Shown in pieces: positions 1 to 8,833 of a DNA stretch of 64,000 bases. Source of the stretch: Rhizobium herbae (GTDB taxonomy: Bacteria; Pseudomonadota; Alphaproteobacteria; Rhizobiales; Rhizobiaceae); assembly GCF_017873135.1 (NCBI RefSeq), contig NZ_JAGGJV010000007.1, positions 1 to 64,000 on the forward strand, given 5' to 3'. Position numbers and translations under genes: made by a program. A model generated the notes under the pieces. The model made no database searches, was not told the DNA's origin, and worked only from the letters and a program-made list of their open reading frames with translations. The stretch's first letter is position 1. Every line of letters starts with the position of its first letter.

Positions 1-397
1 GCGGCGCGGTGTTTACGATATCGGAACCGTTATCGTGGAAGAATGCGGCTCGGTCGGCGGCGTGGTTTTTGGAGTCGGTGATTTCGGCCATTGTCACAGT
101 CAACAGCATAATGACCGATAAGGCAAGATTATCGTTCGTTTTTCATTTCCGACGAGCGGTGCGATTAATCCGATTTTATAGCCCATAACCGCACGGCCTG
201 GTCTATGCTGTCATCCATGGCGTCGGTCGCGCTCATCACGGAACCAAACTCGACGTGGTCGTCTCGCCTTCCGGCCTGGGCGTTATCGCGTAGCCGAACC
301 ATCACCGAAGTCGACGCGGCATTAGCCGCCGGTATTGCGCTGAAATCGCTCTGAGAGCGAAGTTTGGACCGCCGGACATTTGAGTTTGCGGCTCCGA
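1..397. other. Left edge, no confident gene
   Basis: I recognise no complete gene in this stretch. On the minus strand an ATG at 88-90 opens a frame that runs off the left edge (about 30 codons, beginning MAEITDSKNH), but there is no clear ribosome-binding site and no recognisable domain. It could be the start of a gene lying mostly outside the window, or chance. The bases next to 398 probably include the outer end of the decayed IS3 element to the right, but I could not define a terminal inverted repeat. Confidence 0.3.
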
Positions 398-1065
398 TCA
401 CGCTGACGGGCTGGTTGCGCCACCGGGATTATGCATGGCAATCGGGACGTTATATCCGATTGCCGAGTGAGGACGATCCTCGTTGTAGCATCGACGCCAA
501 GTCTCCAACTTTTCGCGTGCATCCGCAAGGGTCATGAACCAAAGCGTGTTCAGTCACCACCGCCAACAGCTTGCGGTTGAAATCCTCGATGAAGCCGTGG
601 TCCGTCGGCTCCCGGCCGAAAGAAGTCCAGCGTAACATTGTTGGCATAGGCCCACAGGTTCAAGTCGCGGGAGATGAATTCGCTGCCGTTATCGATCCTG
701 AACGTCCTGGGATAGGCGATCTCCTTGCAGATGCGTTCCAGCGTCCGGACGAGATCCTCACCGTAGTCGGTAAACCGTGCGTCGGTGGCTGGGCAGTAGC
801 GGGAATGGGTATCCGCCACGGTCAGGATGCGCAGTTTCTTGCCGGTTGCGAGCTGGTCGTGGACAAAGTCCATAGCCCATCCGTCGTTCGGGCCGGCTGC
901 AATCTGGCAATCATCCCTGAGCTTTGCCTCCTCCCGACGTTTGGGGGCGCGACTGAAGACCTAACTCGCTGTAAATCCTACGCGTCTTCTTCATGTTGAT
1001 CCTCCATCCGTCACGACACACGTGGACATGCACGCGCCGCCTTTCGCTGATTGCGAGGCAATCAC
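398..1065 (-). pseudogene. Decayed IS3-family transposase (orfB)
   Basis: Remnant of the DDE integrase-core subunit of an IS3-family element. The pieces fall in different frames. The N-terminal part (about 960-1065) contains RDGWRINMKKTRRIYSELGL, the HTH-like region before the catalytic core. The core (about 640-940) contains MDFVHDQL, then DTHSRYCPATDARF and IDNGSEFISRDLNLWAYAN, which carries the second catalytic Asp. The C-terminal part (398-about 540) reads FMTLADAREKLETWRRCYNE, then RPHSAIGYNVPIA before a TGA at 398-400. At least three frame breaks separate these pieces, so it cannot make an active transposase. No orfA was found. It lies just downstream of the permease gene and marks past insertion here. 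Confidence 0.85.
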
Positions 1066-1109
1066 CTTACGGCCAGGGGATATTCCATCCGCAAAACGAT
1101 CCACCTGGT

Positions 1110-1880
1110 TCAATTTCCCTGTGGCAAAAGTCGATGAAAGATTTGTTCAATCTGGGTAACGACCGTGAAAAACGTAATGCCGGATAAGGATGCCAGCAGC
1201 ACGGCAGCGAACAGCTTCTCCGCCTGATAGTTGAATGTCGATTGGATAATTACGGCCCCAAGGCCCTGGTTGGACCCGATCCATTCGCCGACGATCGCGC
1301 CGATGATGCATGTGGTCGCGGAGATGCGCAGCGAGGCGAACAGGAGAGGGATCGACCGCGGAGCGCGCAAGCGCCAGAAGGTTTCCCAGTGGCTGGCCGA
1401 CAATACGTGCATCAACTCCAGCTCGTTGACCGTTGCCAGTTGCAGACCGCGCGCCATGTTGACCAAGGTCGGAAAGAAACAGAGTAGAGCCGCGATGATC
1501 ACCTTTGGCAACATACCGAGGCCGAAGATGAGGATGATGATTGGCGCCAGCGCGAGCACCGGGATCGTGTTGAACAACAGCACGACCGGAAAATAAGCCG
1601 CGCGGAAGCGCCGGCTGTATACGAAAACGATGGCCATCAGGACGGCGAAAGCATTACCGAGCAGAAAGCCCAGCACGGCTTCGAGCCACGTCGGAACTGC
1701 ATTCTGCAACAGGAAGCGCCATTCCGTTGCGAAGGTGCGAAGCACTGCGGCCGGCGTCGGCACGATATAGGCGGGAACCCCAAGTGCCGGTACCAGCCAT
1801 TGCCAGGCGGCCAACAGGGATAGCGCGCCGATCACCGGCAGGATCATCGTTTCGGCGGTTGACAGTCGATGCTGAAGCAT
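1110..1880 (-). CDS. ABC transporter permease, NitT/TauT (SsuC/TauC) type
   Basis: Inner-membrane permease of a nitrate/sulfonate/taurine-type ABC importer, 256 residues, with the usual multiple membrane segments of the BPD_transp_1 fold. The EAA loop that contacts the ATPase is visible around NELELMHVLSASHWETFWRL. I chose the ATG at 1880 because it lies 4 bases after the stop of the upstream ATPase gene. A longer reading from 1967 would run far into that gene. Last gene of the importer operon; the decayed IS3 transposase follows. Substrate unknown. Confidence 0.88.
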   Translation of the reverse strand: MLQHRLSTAETMILPVIGALSLLAAWQWLVPALGVPAYIVPTPAAVLRTFATEWRFLLQNAVPTWLEAVLGFLLGNAFAVLMAIVFVYSRRFRAAYFPVVLLFNTIPVLALAPIIILIFGLGMLPKVIIAALLCFFPTLVNMARGLQLATVNELELMHVLSASHWETFWRLRAPRSIPLLFASLRISATTCIIGAIVGEWIGSNQGLGAVIIQSTFNYQAEKLFAAVLLASLSGITFFTVVTQIEQIFHRLLPQGN

Positions 1881-1884
1881 CCGG

Positions 1885-2682
1885 TCAGGCTCCCCCGACC
1901 CGCAGCAGTTGGCGTAACTTCGCTGCTGTTTCCTGAACGTCAGGACCTTCGCGGCGAGGGGCACCATTGTCGTCCTTCAACGACGCAAGGTCGATCAAAG
2001 CTTGAACGCGACCGGGATTCGCAGCGAGTACCAGTACCCGCCCGCCGAGATAGATGGCTTCGCTGATGCTGTGCGTCACGAAAAGCACAGTTGTTCTCGT
2101 TTCGCGCCATATCGCCAGGAGTTCATCATTCAGACGGTCGCGTGTGATTTCGTCGAGCGCGCCGAAGGGTTCGTCCATCAGCAGGACATCTGGTTCACAT
2201 TGTAGCGCACGTGCGATCGAGACCCTCTGGCGCTGCCCACCGGAGAGTTGGTGTGGGTAGCGATCGCCAAGTTGGGAGAGACCGACGAGATCGAGCCAAT
2301 GATCCGTTCTCGGATTAACCGATCGTGAAACGCTTCCTTTTCCCACTTGAAGCGGTAGCGCAATGTTTTGTCTGGCTGTGCGCCAAGGCAGCAAGGTTGG
2401 CTCCTGGAAAACGAAAGCGACTTCCCGGCGCTGACGTGCCTCCGATACCGCCTTTCCGAGTACCCAAAGATGCCCGGCGATCGGCGGAAGCAGGTCCGCC
2501 ACGGCACGCAGGAAAGTCGACTTGCCACAGCCGGACGGACCGAGGATCGTTAGGAATTCGCCTTTTTCAACAGTCAGATCGACATCGGAGAGAACTCGGA
2601 CGGGCTTTCCGGATCCCGCATATCCAAGGGACAATCCCTCCGCTTTGATGGCCAGCGTTCCCCCCAACGTATCCTCACCCAA
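1885..2682 (-). CDS. ABC transporter ATP-binding protein, NitT/TauT type
   Basis: Cytoplasmic ATPase of the importer, 265 residues, near the usual length for SsuB/TauB proteins. Walker A GPSGCGKST is at residues 48-56, the ABC signature is LSGGQRQRVS, Walker B is VLLMDEPFGALD, and the switch histidine lies in FVTHSISEA. Its start overlaps the end of the binding-protein gene by 8 bases and its stop is 4 bases before the permease start, so the three genes are almost certainly co-translated. The sequence gives no substrate. Confidence 0.92.
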   Translation of the reverse strand: MGEDTLGGTLAIKAEGLSLGYAGSGKPVRVLSDVDLTVEKGEFLTILGPSGCGKSTFLRAVADLLPPIAGHLWVLGKAVSEARQRREVAFVFQEPTLLPWRTARQNIALPLQVGKGSVSRSVNPRTDHWLDLVGLSQLGDRYPHQLSGGQRQRVSIARALQCEPDVLLMDEPFGALDEITRDRLNDELLAIWRETRTTVLFVTHSISEAIYLGGRVLVLAANPGRVQALIDLASLKDDNGAPRREGPDVQETAAKLRQLLRVGGA

Positions 2683-3721
2683 TCTTCGGACGGTCCGCAG
2701 CCGTCATCTCCAGGATTTCCGTTGAATAGCAGTCTTCCAATTTCGGAGCACCGGATTTGAATTGACCGATTTTGTCATAGACCGAAATCTGCTCGCCGAT
2801 GGCTGCGGGATCGAAGGCACCCCAACCATCCTTGCCGGTCATGGCGTCAAAGCTGAGAGACAGGATCCGCGGTGCCGTCTTCAGTTCGACCACAAGGTCG
2901 AGTTGCGGATAGGCCTTCACCGCAAGTTTGACTGCTTCTTCCGGGTGTTCGTATGTCCATGCCCATCCCTTTGCGATGGCACGCAAAGTCTTTGCCAGCG
3001 TATCGGAATGGTTTTGCAACGCGTCGTCAGTGGCGAAATAGACGTTGGCGTAAGACGGCAGCCCGGTGTCCTTCATCATCAGGTCTATGCGATCCGGACC
3101 GATCACCGATAGAGCCTGCGTGTTGGTAATCCAGCCTGTGACGGCGTCGACCTGCCCTGTGGTCAAAGGGGTCATATCGAAGCCGATATTTGTAATGGTC
3201 AGGCTTGAAGGATCGATATTGTTCTTGAGAAGGATGGCGTCCAGAACATAACGTGCCGTTGGCTGGATTCCGATCCGCTTGCCGACCATGTCGTGAACCG
3301 TGCGGATGGGAGCCTTTGGCACAGAATAGAAGGCAAAAGGCGCCATACGGAATCCACAAGCAAAAATCTTGATCGGAACGCCCGAAGCCCTGGCGAGAAG
3401 GAGCTGAGCGGAGTCCGAAAACTGGCCCGCCTGCGCCTGCCCGGTTACCACCGGTGGTACAGTCGCGGAATTGGGGCCACCGGGGGAAAATTCGACGTCG
3501 AGCCCCTCGGCTTGAAACAGCCCCTGCGTGGCCGCAACGATGTCACCGATTTGCCCATTGCTCATCAGCCAATCGTACTTGATGACGACCTTTGCGGTGT
3601 CCGCGTTCGAATTGTTAGGGGTGAATATCCCAATCCCGGCTGTCGCTGCAGCGAGTGCGTAGGCACCGCCTTTCAAAACCGTGCGCCTGTCTAAGTTTGT
3701 ATTTTTTTCGCGTTGTTTCAT
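2675..3721 (-). CDS. ABC transporter substrate-binding protein, NMT1/SsuA-like, Tat signal
   Basis: Periplasmic binding protein of 348 residues. The N-terminus has a twin-arginine signal (DRRTVLKGG followed by an Ala-rich hydrophobic stretch), so it is probably exported folded. The body starts with VVIKYDWLMSNGQIGDIVAA and resembles NMT1/ThiY/SsuA-type binding proteins, which carry sulfonates, taurine, nitrate or pyrimidine precursors. I chose the ATG at 3721 because GGGGGAAGG lies just upstream; the first in-frame start at 3775 would reach into the preceding gene. Followed by its ATPase and permease. Confidence 0.85.
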   Translation of the reverse strand: MKQREKNTNLDRRTVLKGGAYALAAATAGIGIFTPNNSNADTAKVVIKYDWLMSNGQIGDIVAATQGLFQAEGLDVEFSPGGPNSATVPPVVTGQAQAGQFSDSAQLLLARASGVPIKIFACGFRMAPFAFYSVPKAPIRTVHDMVGKRIGIQPTARYVLDAILLKNNIDPSSLTITNIGFDMTPLTTGQVDAVTGWITNTQALSVIGPDRIDLMMKDTGLPSYANVYFATDDALQNHSDTLAKTLRAIAKGWAWTYEHPEEAVKLAVKAYPQLDLVVELKTAPRILSLSFDAMTGKDGWGAFDPAAIGEQISVYDKIGQFKSGAPKLEDCYSTEILEMTAADRPKIG

Positions 3722-3771
3722 CGCTTTGCCTTCCCCCTTTTCTGTTTCAGATGGCGTGAGGTTGGGACATG

Positions 3772-4212
3772 TCACTCGTCCGGATCGATGTCCCCGATCG
3801 GGCCGCCGTCAGACCACGCGTAAAGTTCCCAGAGGTTGTCGTCCGGATCGGCGAAATAGCAGCATCGCGCGTTCCAGCTGTATTCCTGTGGCTCTGCCAG
3901 AAAAATTACGCCGACTTTCTTCAGCTGTGCATAAGCGGCATCGACGTGGTCCGGCGAGGGGAGTTCAATCGCCGCACAGGCCTTGTGCACACCGGGGGAC
4001 GCCCGGCGTCCGGAAATCCCCGTATGCTCGGCAATATGACCGATCTCCCAAAGCGCCAAGGTGATACCGGCTCCCTTGAAATCGGCAAAGCCTGGAGCGC
4101 GGCGACGCGGTTTGAAGCCAAGGCGATCGACGTAGAAAGCAGAGGCTTTTTCGACATCCTCAACCAGAAAGCAGATATCGGTGATTGGATTGGTTTGTGC
4201 GAATGCCGTCAT
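3772..4212 (-). CDS. VOC (glyoxalase/bleomycin-resistance) family protein
   Basis: Small protein of 146 residues with one vicinal-oxygen-chelate unit pair. It opens with NPITDICFLVEDVEKASAFY, has YFADPDDNLWELYAW near the C-terminus and likely binds a divalent metal. This family includes glyoxalases, dioxygenases and resistance proteins, so the reaction cannot be read from the sequence. A good ribosome-binding site (AGGAGAG) precedes the ATG. It is first in the operon with the NitT/TauT-type importer and may act on the imported compound. Confidence 0.8.
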   Translation of the reverse strand: MTAFAQTNPITDICFLVEDVEKASAFYVDRLGFKPRRRAPGFADFKGAGITLALWEIGHIAEHTGISGRRASPGVHKACAAIELPSPDHVDAAYAQLKKVGVIFLAEPQEYSWNARCCYFADPDDNLWELYAWSDGGPIGDIDPDE

Positions 4213-4316
4213 ATAAACTCTCCTGTGCGAAGGAATTTACCGACGACAGACCCGCGAAGATTTCAAATTCTTGCGGTGCTCTTACGCAAAGCTGCTGATT
4301 TCGGCGCACGCCACGA

Positions 4317-5180
4317 TCATATGCGCACCGAGTGCCGGTACTCCTTCGGCGTCACGCCCATGAGACGACGAAAGACACTGGAAAAATGGGCCTGGCTGGA
4401 GAACCCTGTCGCATAGGCGATACTGGAGAGCGTTTCCTTCCCATCGGCGAGATACAGGCGCGCCCGTTCGATCCTGCGCACAAGAATGAAGCGGTGCGGG
4501 GCCATGCCGGCGGCTTTTTTGAACTCTCTGCTGAAATGAAAAGGGCTCATATGCGCCACACCGGCCAATTCTTCGACGCTGAGATCAGCCCGTCCCAGGA
4601 GATTCTCGATATGGTCGATCACGCGCCTGAGGTTTTCTGACGTCATGCGGTGGCCGATGAGCGCGGGCGCTGCACCCAAAAGCCTCACGACACAGCAGGC
4701 GAGGGCCATCCCGAGATGCTCGACCAGCAATGGATCGCTGCGCTCTTTTTGCTCGACGGCGAGAACAAGGGACAGGGCGACCTGCAATGTCGTCGGGTCC
4801 GTTATCGCGCTGAGCGCATCGCCCGCCAAATGCTCCGGATCGAAATCTCCATTGACGAGGCTGCTATAAACATTGGGCGATTGGAAGATGGAGATATAAT
4901 CGGCCTCGTCACCATCGACTTCGAGGGCAATGCCTGCGGGCTGAAAGCCCAGGGTGAACGGCGCTCTTTTGACCTTGCGAAAGCTTCCTGTGCCAAATCG
5001 ATAGGCATATCTGTTGTGGGCTGTGCGGTTGATGGAGATGCGATGGAGCGAACCTCTGGACACCATCTCGCCCGCAGAACTGCGGTACGTCTCGACGATC
5101 ATATCCCTTTGAATGAAGGCCCGATAGTTTTCAAGCGATGGCCGGCTTATTGAAAAAATCTGCGGATCGATGTCGAGCAT
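4317..5180 (-). CDS. AraC family transcriptional regulator
   Basis: 287 residues. The C-terminal 100 residues form the double helix-turn-helix of AraC/XylS proteins: LSVEELAGVAHMSPFHFSRE in the first and SSIAYATGFSSQAHFSSVFR in the second, followed by the family ending GVTPKEYRHS. The N-terminal half is a divergent ligand-binding region. I chose the ATG at 5180 because GGAG lies about 8 bases upstream. It sits directly upstream of, and on the same strand as, the VOC/importer operon, so it may regulate that operon; this is inferred from position only. Confidence 0.9.
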   Translation of the reverse strand: MLDIDPQIFSISRPSLENYRAFIQRDMIVETYRSSAGEMVSRGSLHRISINRTAHNRYAYRFGTGSFRKVKRAPFTLGFQPAGIALEVDGDEADYISIFQSPNVYSSLVNGDFDPEHLAGDALSAITDPTTLQVALSLVLAVEQKERSDPLLVEHLGMALACCVVRLLGAAPALIGHRMTSENLRRVIDHIENLLGRADLSVEELAGVAHMSPFHFSREFKKAAGMAPHRFILVRRIERARLYLADGKETLSSIAYATGFSSQAHFSSVFRRLMGVTPKEYRHSVRI

Positions 5181-5249
5181 GTGCGTTCTCCATGAAAGAG
5201 AGAAGCAAGTTTCACGCCAAGCCCCATGACCTGAGCGGGGTTTACAGCG

Positions 5250-5438
5250 GACCACAGGGCCAGGGGCTTCGAGGTCCTGCCGCGTCGCTGGGTTGTGGAG
5301 TGCACCTTCGCAGGGCTTGGCAGATGCCGACGCTTGGCGAAGGATTGGGAAAAATCCGTCATATCAGGCGAAGCCTGGATCATTATCGCCCACATCCGCC
5401 TCCTGACACGACACTTGGCAAGGTATGGATATTGTTGA
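5250..5438 (+). pseudogene. IS5-family transposase, C-terminal remnant
   Basis: In the plus frame ending with TGA at 5436-5438 the sequence reads [14 protein letters not shown], then a near-typical [17 protein letters not shown] and [15 protein letters not shown]. These are the hallmarks of the last 60 residues of IS5-family (IS427-like) transposases, including the YREK-type catalytic region with its Glu. Everything upstream of about 5250 is lost or replaced by the AraC gene. The bases just after the stop (to about 5461) look like the end of such an element. It records a second insertion event between two transport and catabolic operons. Confidence 0.8.
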
Positions 5439-5655
5439 AACCCCTTCGAATCAGACTCTTACATGGGTGCCGCGGCCCTGATGTCACCATCGAAAGTTGT
5501 CTCCTCGTTCGATGCGAGTGTGGCTAGAGCCGATTGTGTGCGGGCCAACTTGCATCGAGGCAACGCTGTGGCGAGAATGGGTACGGGCTTCCAGAGGATG
5601 CAGCCAACGCCAGGCTCGCGTTTCGCAATTTTTTTGAAATGACCGGCGTCTACTC

Positions 5656-7221
5656 TTAGTCCGCCATCGCGTTATATCGATAGGGGCGATATTCCGGCGT
5701 CGGCGTGAAATTGCGGTGATATGCCTCGAGATGGGGAAGCAGGGCATCGATCGCATCCCAGGCTTGCCGTTCGCCTTGCGTTTCTGGTCGTTCCAGCCGC
5801 CCGGCGATTTCTGCCAGCACCGCCTCTCGGTCGATCGTGATGACTTTGCCGTCATTGACGACCAAGCGACCGCCGACGAACACCTGGGTGACGGCATGAC
5901 GTCCGCCGCGATGCAGGACGCTTTCCACCACCGGCGTCCGCGCGTTCACGTGCGGTCTTCCGATCTTGCGGCGATCCATGAGTACGATATCGGCTTGATG
6001 ACCTGGTTCGAGCCGGCCCGTAAAGCCGCCGAAGCCGACGGTTCTGGCGCCATGTTCCGTCGCCATCTGCAGCACGGCACCAGCATCAGGACGGTCGTTC
6101 CACAGGCCTGTTTCGCGGTGTAGTGCCCAGACGAGCTTCATTTCAAGCGTCATGTCGCGGTCATCGGCTATGTTCGACTGGTCTATGCCGAGCGCCACCG
6201 GAATGCCGCGGCGCCGCATTTCGTTGACGGGGGCGATGCCGCTGCCAAGCCGCAGGCCGGATGAGGCATTGTGGCACATGCTGCAGCCGCAATCGGCGAT
6301 GATGTCGAGATCCGAGCGGCTCATCCAGTTGCCGTGTCCGAGCGTGACGTTCGGGCCGAGGCATTCGAGCGCCTTCAAATGCTGGACGGCGCTGTGGCCG
6401 AATTTGTTGTGGGCGAAGCTTGATTGCCGCTCGGTCTCCAGAAGATGCATGTGGACCTGCGCGTCTGTTTCTCGCGCCGTCTCGAAAATCGTCTGGAGGC
6501 ATTCGTCCGTGCACCAGTGCAGATTGGCGGGGGCGAGATTGATGCGCACGTGATCCGGCCGTGCGTCGAACCAGCTTTCCCTGAGCGCACGATAAAATGC
6601 CATGAGGTCCGGGATAGCAATTTTCGACGCGTCGAGTTTGGGAGCAATCCAACTGCGAACGGCTTCGGGAAGGGCGGCCAGCACCTTGGCATCTTCGTCA
6701 TAGGTCAGGATATTGCGGTCGCGGATCATGAAGGAAAAGCCGGCCCGCATGCCGATATCGGTATAGGCCTTGAGCGTGGCGTCGGCCGTTGCCATCCAGT
6801 TCTCCGGTGCGCCCGCAAGTCCGCTGTTGATATGCTGCACCATCGTCGTTCCGCTTTCCAGCATCTCGATCGCGGAATAGAGCGTATCCAGACGGACATC
6901 GACCTGCCGCATCGCCCGGAACTGCGGCAGCCATAATTCCAGCGGGGCAAAAGGTACGCCCTGCATCAAAGGCGTGATCCCGAAATGGTGGTGGCTATTG
7001 ACCAGTCCCGGCATGGCGATCATGTCGGCCGATCCGAAGCGGGCAAGATGGTCGTTGCCATAGCCAACGGCGGCAAGCGGCCCGATCTGCGCGATCATGC
7101 CGCCGGCGACGCGGATGCCGACATCGTGGCGCATGGAGATGGTGCCATCGGCCGAAAGTCCGCACAGCACGGTCCCGGCTTCAATGATGCAGTCGCCTGT
7201 TGTCGGCTCTCCCGGGTTCAT
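5656..7221 (-). CDS. Amidohydrolase, TrzN/AtzA/8-oxoguanine deaminase-like
   Basis: 521-residue metal-dependent hydrolase of the cyclic amidohydrolase superfamily (SsnA/TrzN/AtzA branch), whose members deaminate or dechlorinate N-heterocycles. The metal ligands look complete: the HxH of NSHHHFG, His in HMHLLE, His in LGHGNWM, and Asp in ALGIDQSN. The C-terminus has the usual LEPGHQADIVLMD strand. I chose the ATG at 7221 because it overlaps the upstream stop (ATGA); the open frame continues further but into the upstream gene. Last gene of the ten-gene operon. Probable action on a ring or amidine carbon of the imported compound; substrate unknown. Confidence 0.85.
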   Translation of the reverse strand: MNPGEPTTGDCIIEAGTVLCGLSADGTISMRHDVGIRVAGGMIAQIGPLAAVGYGNDHLARFGSADMIAMPGLVNSHHHFGITPLMQGVPFAPLELWLPQFRAMRQVDVRLDTLYSAIEMLESGTTMVQHINSGLAGAPENWMATADATLKAYTDIGMRAGFSFMIRDRNILTYDEDAKVLAALPEAVRSWIAPKLDASKIAIPDLMAFYRALRESWFDARPDHVRINLAPANLHWCTDECLQTIFETARETDAQVHMHLLETERQSSFAHNKFGHSAVQHLKALECLGPNVTLGHGNWMSRSDLDIIADCGCSMCHNASSGLRLGSGIAPVNEMRRRGIPVALGIDQSNIADDRDMTLEMKLVWALHRETGLWNDRPDAGAVLQMATEHGARTVGFGGFTGRLEPGHQADIVLMDRRKIGRPHVNARTPVVESVLHRGGRHAVTQVFVGGRLVVNDGKVITIDREAVLAEIAGRLERPETQGERQAWDAIDALLPHLEAYHRNFTPTPEYRPYRYNAMAD

Positions 7222-8267
7222 TTCGTGTAGTCTCCGATCAATCCAAGGCGACGGGCGACGACGACACGATAGAGCGGATCGCCATAGACTTTCATTTCCT
7301 CGCTGGCGGAAAAGGCGAGGCTGATATCGTGCTCGTCGTAGCTTTGCGCGGCGATCGCATGCATGGCGGGCCAATCCGGCACCTGAATATGACGCCAGCG
7401 ATCGACCACTGCTGCGTTCGGCATCGCGGGAAAACCAAGCTCGCCCATCAGCGCGGCAATCCCCTGCCAGAACACCCGCAACATCCGGTGGAGCGTCGCT
7501 TCATCGCAATGCGGCTTGAGCAGACGGATCCAGTGCAGCCCGGTGATAATGTGCAGGGCGGCGAAATGCTGGGTCGCGGCAAATATGGACAGGGCGGTGG
7601 CCGCCATCTTTTCCATCGTATCCGGGCCGATGTCGAGCCAGTCGACGACGGGAGAAAACTCGGGCACGTTGCTGGCGTCGCGTATGTTCTGCCAGAGAAG
7701 GTCGTGAAGTTTCATGCCATGCAATGGCCCGATCGCAGCGGTAAGGGCCAACACTTCGGCGGGGTCGCGCGTGACCGGGGGCGTCCCCTGCGCTTCCGGG
7801 AGCGGCAGATAGGTGGCGGCCCAATAGGCCAGCGCAATCGCGACATCGGTCTCGTCCGAGCGAAGCACCCCGTAGGCTGTTCGCATCAGCGCGTGAAAGG
7901 CGCTGGCAGCTATGCCATCGGCAAGATCCGGGAGATAAAGCTGAAGAGCCTCGTGTATCCCGAGCCGCGCCAACTCGCCGGCAAAAAAATGGCGCAGATC
8001 AGGCTCGCGCTCACGCGTCCCGATCACGGTTTTCCAGCTTTTGCTATCCAGGCGCTTCAGTGGCTGGGCGAAGGGCAGAAGCTGCTTGGCGTCTCTGTAG
8101 TGATTGAAGAACCGCCGAAGCTGAGATGGCGCACCGCCGATCCGGTCCAGAGCGACGAGGACCATGGGCGCATGATTGGCGAATGTATGCGAAAATTCCG
8201 AACCCCATCCCGGCATGCCGGCCAGCAGAGTTTCCAGTCCTTCGGAAGCGTTCTCTTTTGGAATCAT
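7218..8267 (-). CDS. Questin-oxidase-like protein (DUF4243 family)
   Basis: 349 residues with the spread His motifs of the DUF4243/questin oxidase family: EFSHTFANHAPMVLVAL near the start, AFHALMRTAYGVLRSD in the middle and LHIITGLHWIRLL near the end. In fungi, questin oxidase opens an anthraquinone ring in a Baeyer-Villiger-like reaction; bacterial members are mostly uncharacterised. I chose the ATG at 8267 because a strong AAGGAGG lies about 10 bases upstream. The family assignment is by motif recognition, so the function is tentative. It overlaps the amidohydrolase start by 4 bases, which implies coupled translation. Confidence 0.72.
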   Translation of the reverse strand: MIPKENASEGLETLLAGMPGWGSEFSHTFANHAPMVLVALDRIGGAPSQLRRFFNHYRDAKQLLPFAQPLKRLDSKSWKTVIGTREREPDLRHFFAGELARLGIHEALQLYLPDLADGIAASAFHALMRTAYGVLRSDETDVAIALAYWAATYLPLPEAQGTPPVTRDPAEVLALTAAIGPLHGMKLHDLLWQNIRDASNVPEFSPVVDWLDIGPDTMEKMAATALSIFAATQHFAALHIITGLHWIRLLKPHCDEATLHRMLRVFWQGIAALMGELGFPAMPNAAVVDRWRHIQVPDWPAMHAIAAQSYDEHDISLAFSASEEMKVYGDPLYRVVVARRLGLIGDYTK

Positions 8268-8350
8268 GGATATAAATTCCTCCTTGAAACCGGCGGCGAC
8301 GCCGGGCGGTCTCATGCGGGTCTCATTGAAAAACGGAATGCCGGCTTGCC

Positions 8351-8833
8351 TCACGCCACGGGTTCCCAGGCATCCCGGTGAACAGCTTCCGCTTCCGTTT
8401 CGAGCAACGGACCGATGACCTCGATACTTTTCTGGCCCGCCGAAAAGACATCGCGGCATGGCAGATCCATTGTCGGATTGTCCGGGTGATCCCCTGTCAT
8501 CGCCTTGAGCCGATGTTCGGACAGGCCATAAACGACCCGGCCGATGCCGACCCAGTAAATGGCGCCGGCGCACATGGCGCAGGGTTCCGCCGAGCTGTAC
8601 ATCGTGCACTCGGCCAAAAACGGCTCCCGATAGAGCTTCGAGGCACGTGTCGCCAGCAGGCGCTCCGCATGGGCCGTCGCATCGAGGTCGGGAAAATATC
8701 CGTTCTCTTCCTCAAGGAGAATTTCACCGCCGGGACCGGCCAGAAGTGCCCCGAAAGGCATATTGCCATGCGCTTTCGCCCGATGTGCAATCTCGAATGT
8801 CAGTCTGAGGAGGCTTTCGTGATCAAGGCTCAT
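8351..8833 (-). CDS. Nucleoside/guanine deaminase-like protein (CDA fold)
   Basis: 160-residue zinc-dependent deaminase of the cytidine-deaminase-like fold. The zinc and proton-shuttle motif HAE is at residues 55-57 and the second motif PCAMC at 84-88, the spacing seen in guanine deaminase and tRNA adenosine deaminase relatives. The length fits a free-base deaminase. GAGGAGAA precedes the ATG, and the start overlaps the upstream gene's end by 11 bases. Within this operon it probably deaminates a heterocyclic intermediate rather than acting in general purine salvage; this is inferred from context. Confidence 0.85.
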   Translation of the reverse strand: MSLDHESLLRLTFEIAHRAKAHGNMPFGALLAGPGGEILLEEENGYFPDLDATAHAERLLATRASKLYREPFLAECTMYSSAEPCAMCAGAIYWVGIGRVVYGLSEHRLKAMTGDHPDNPTMDLPCRDVFSAGQKSIEVIGPLLETEAEAVHRDAWEPVA

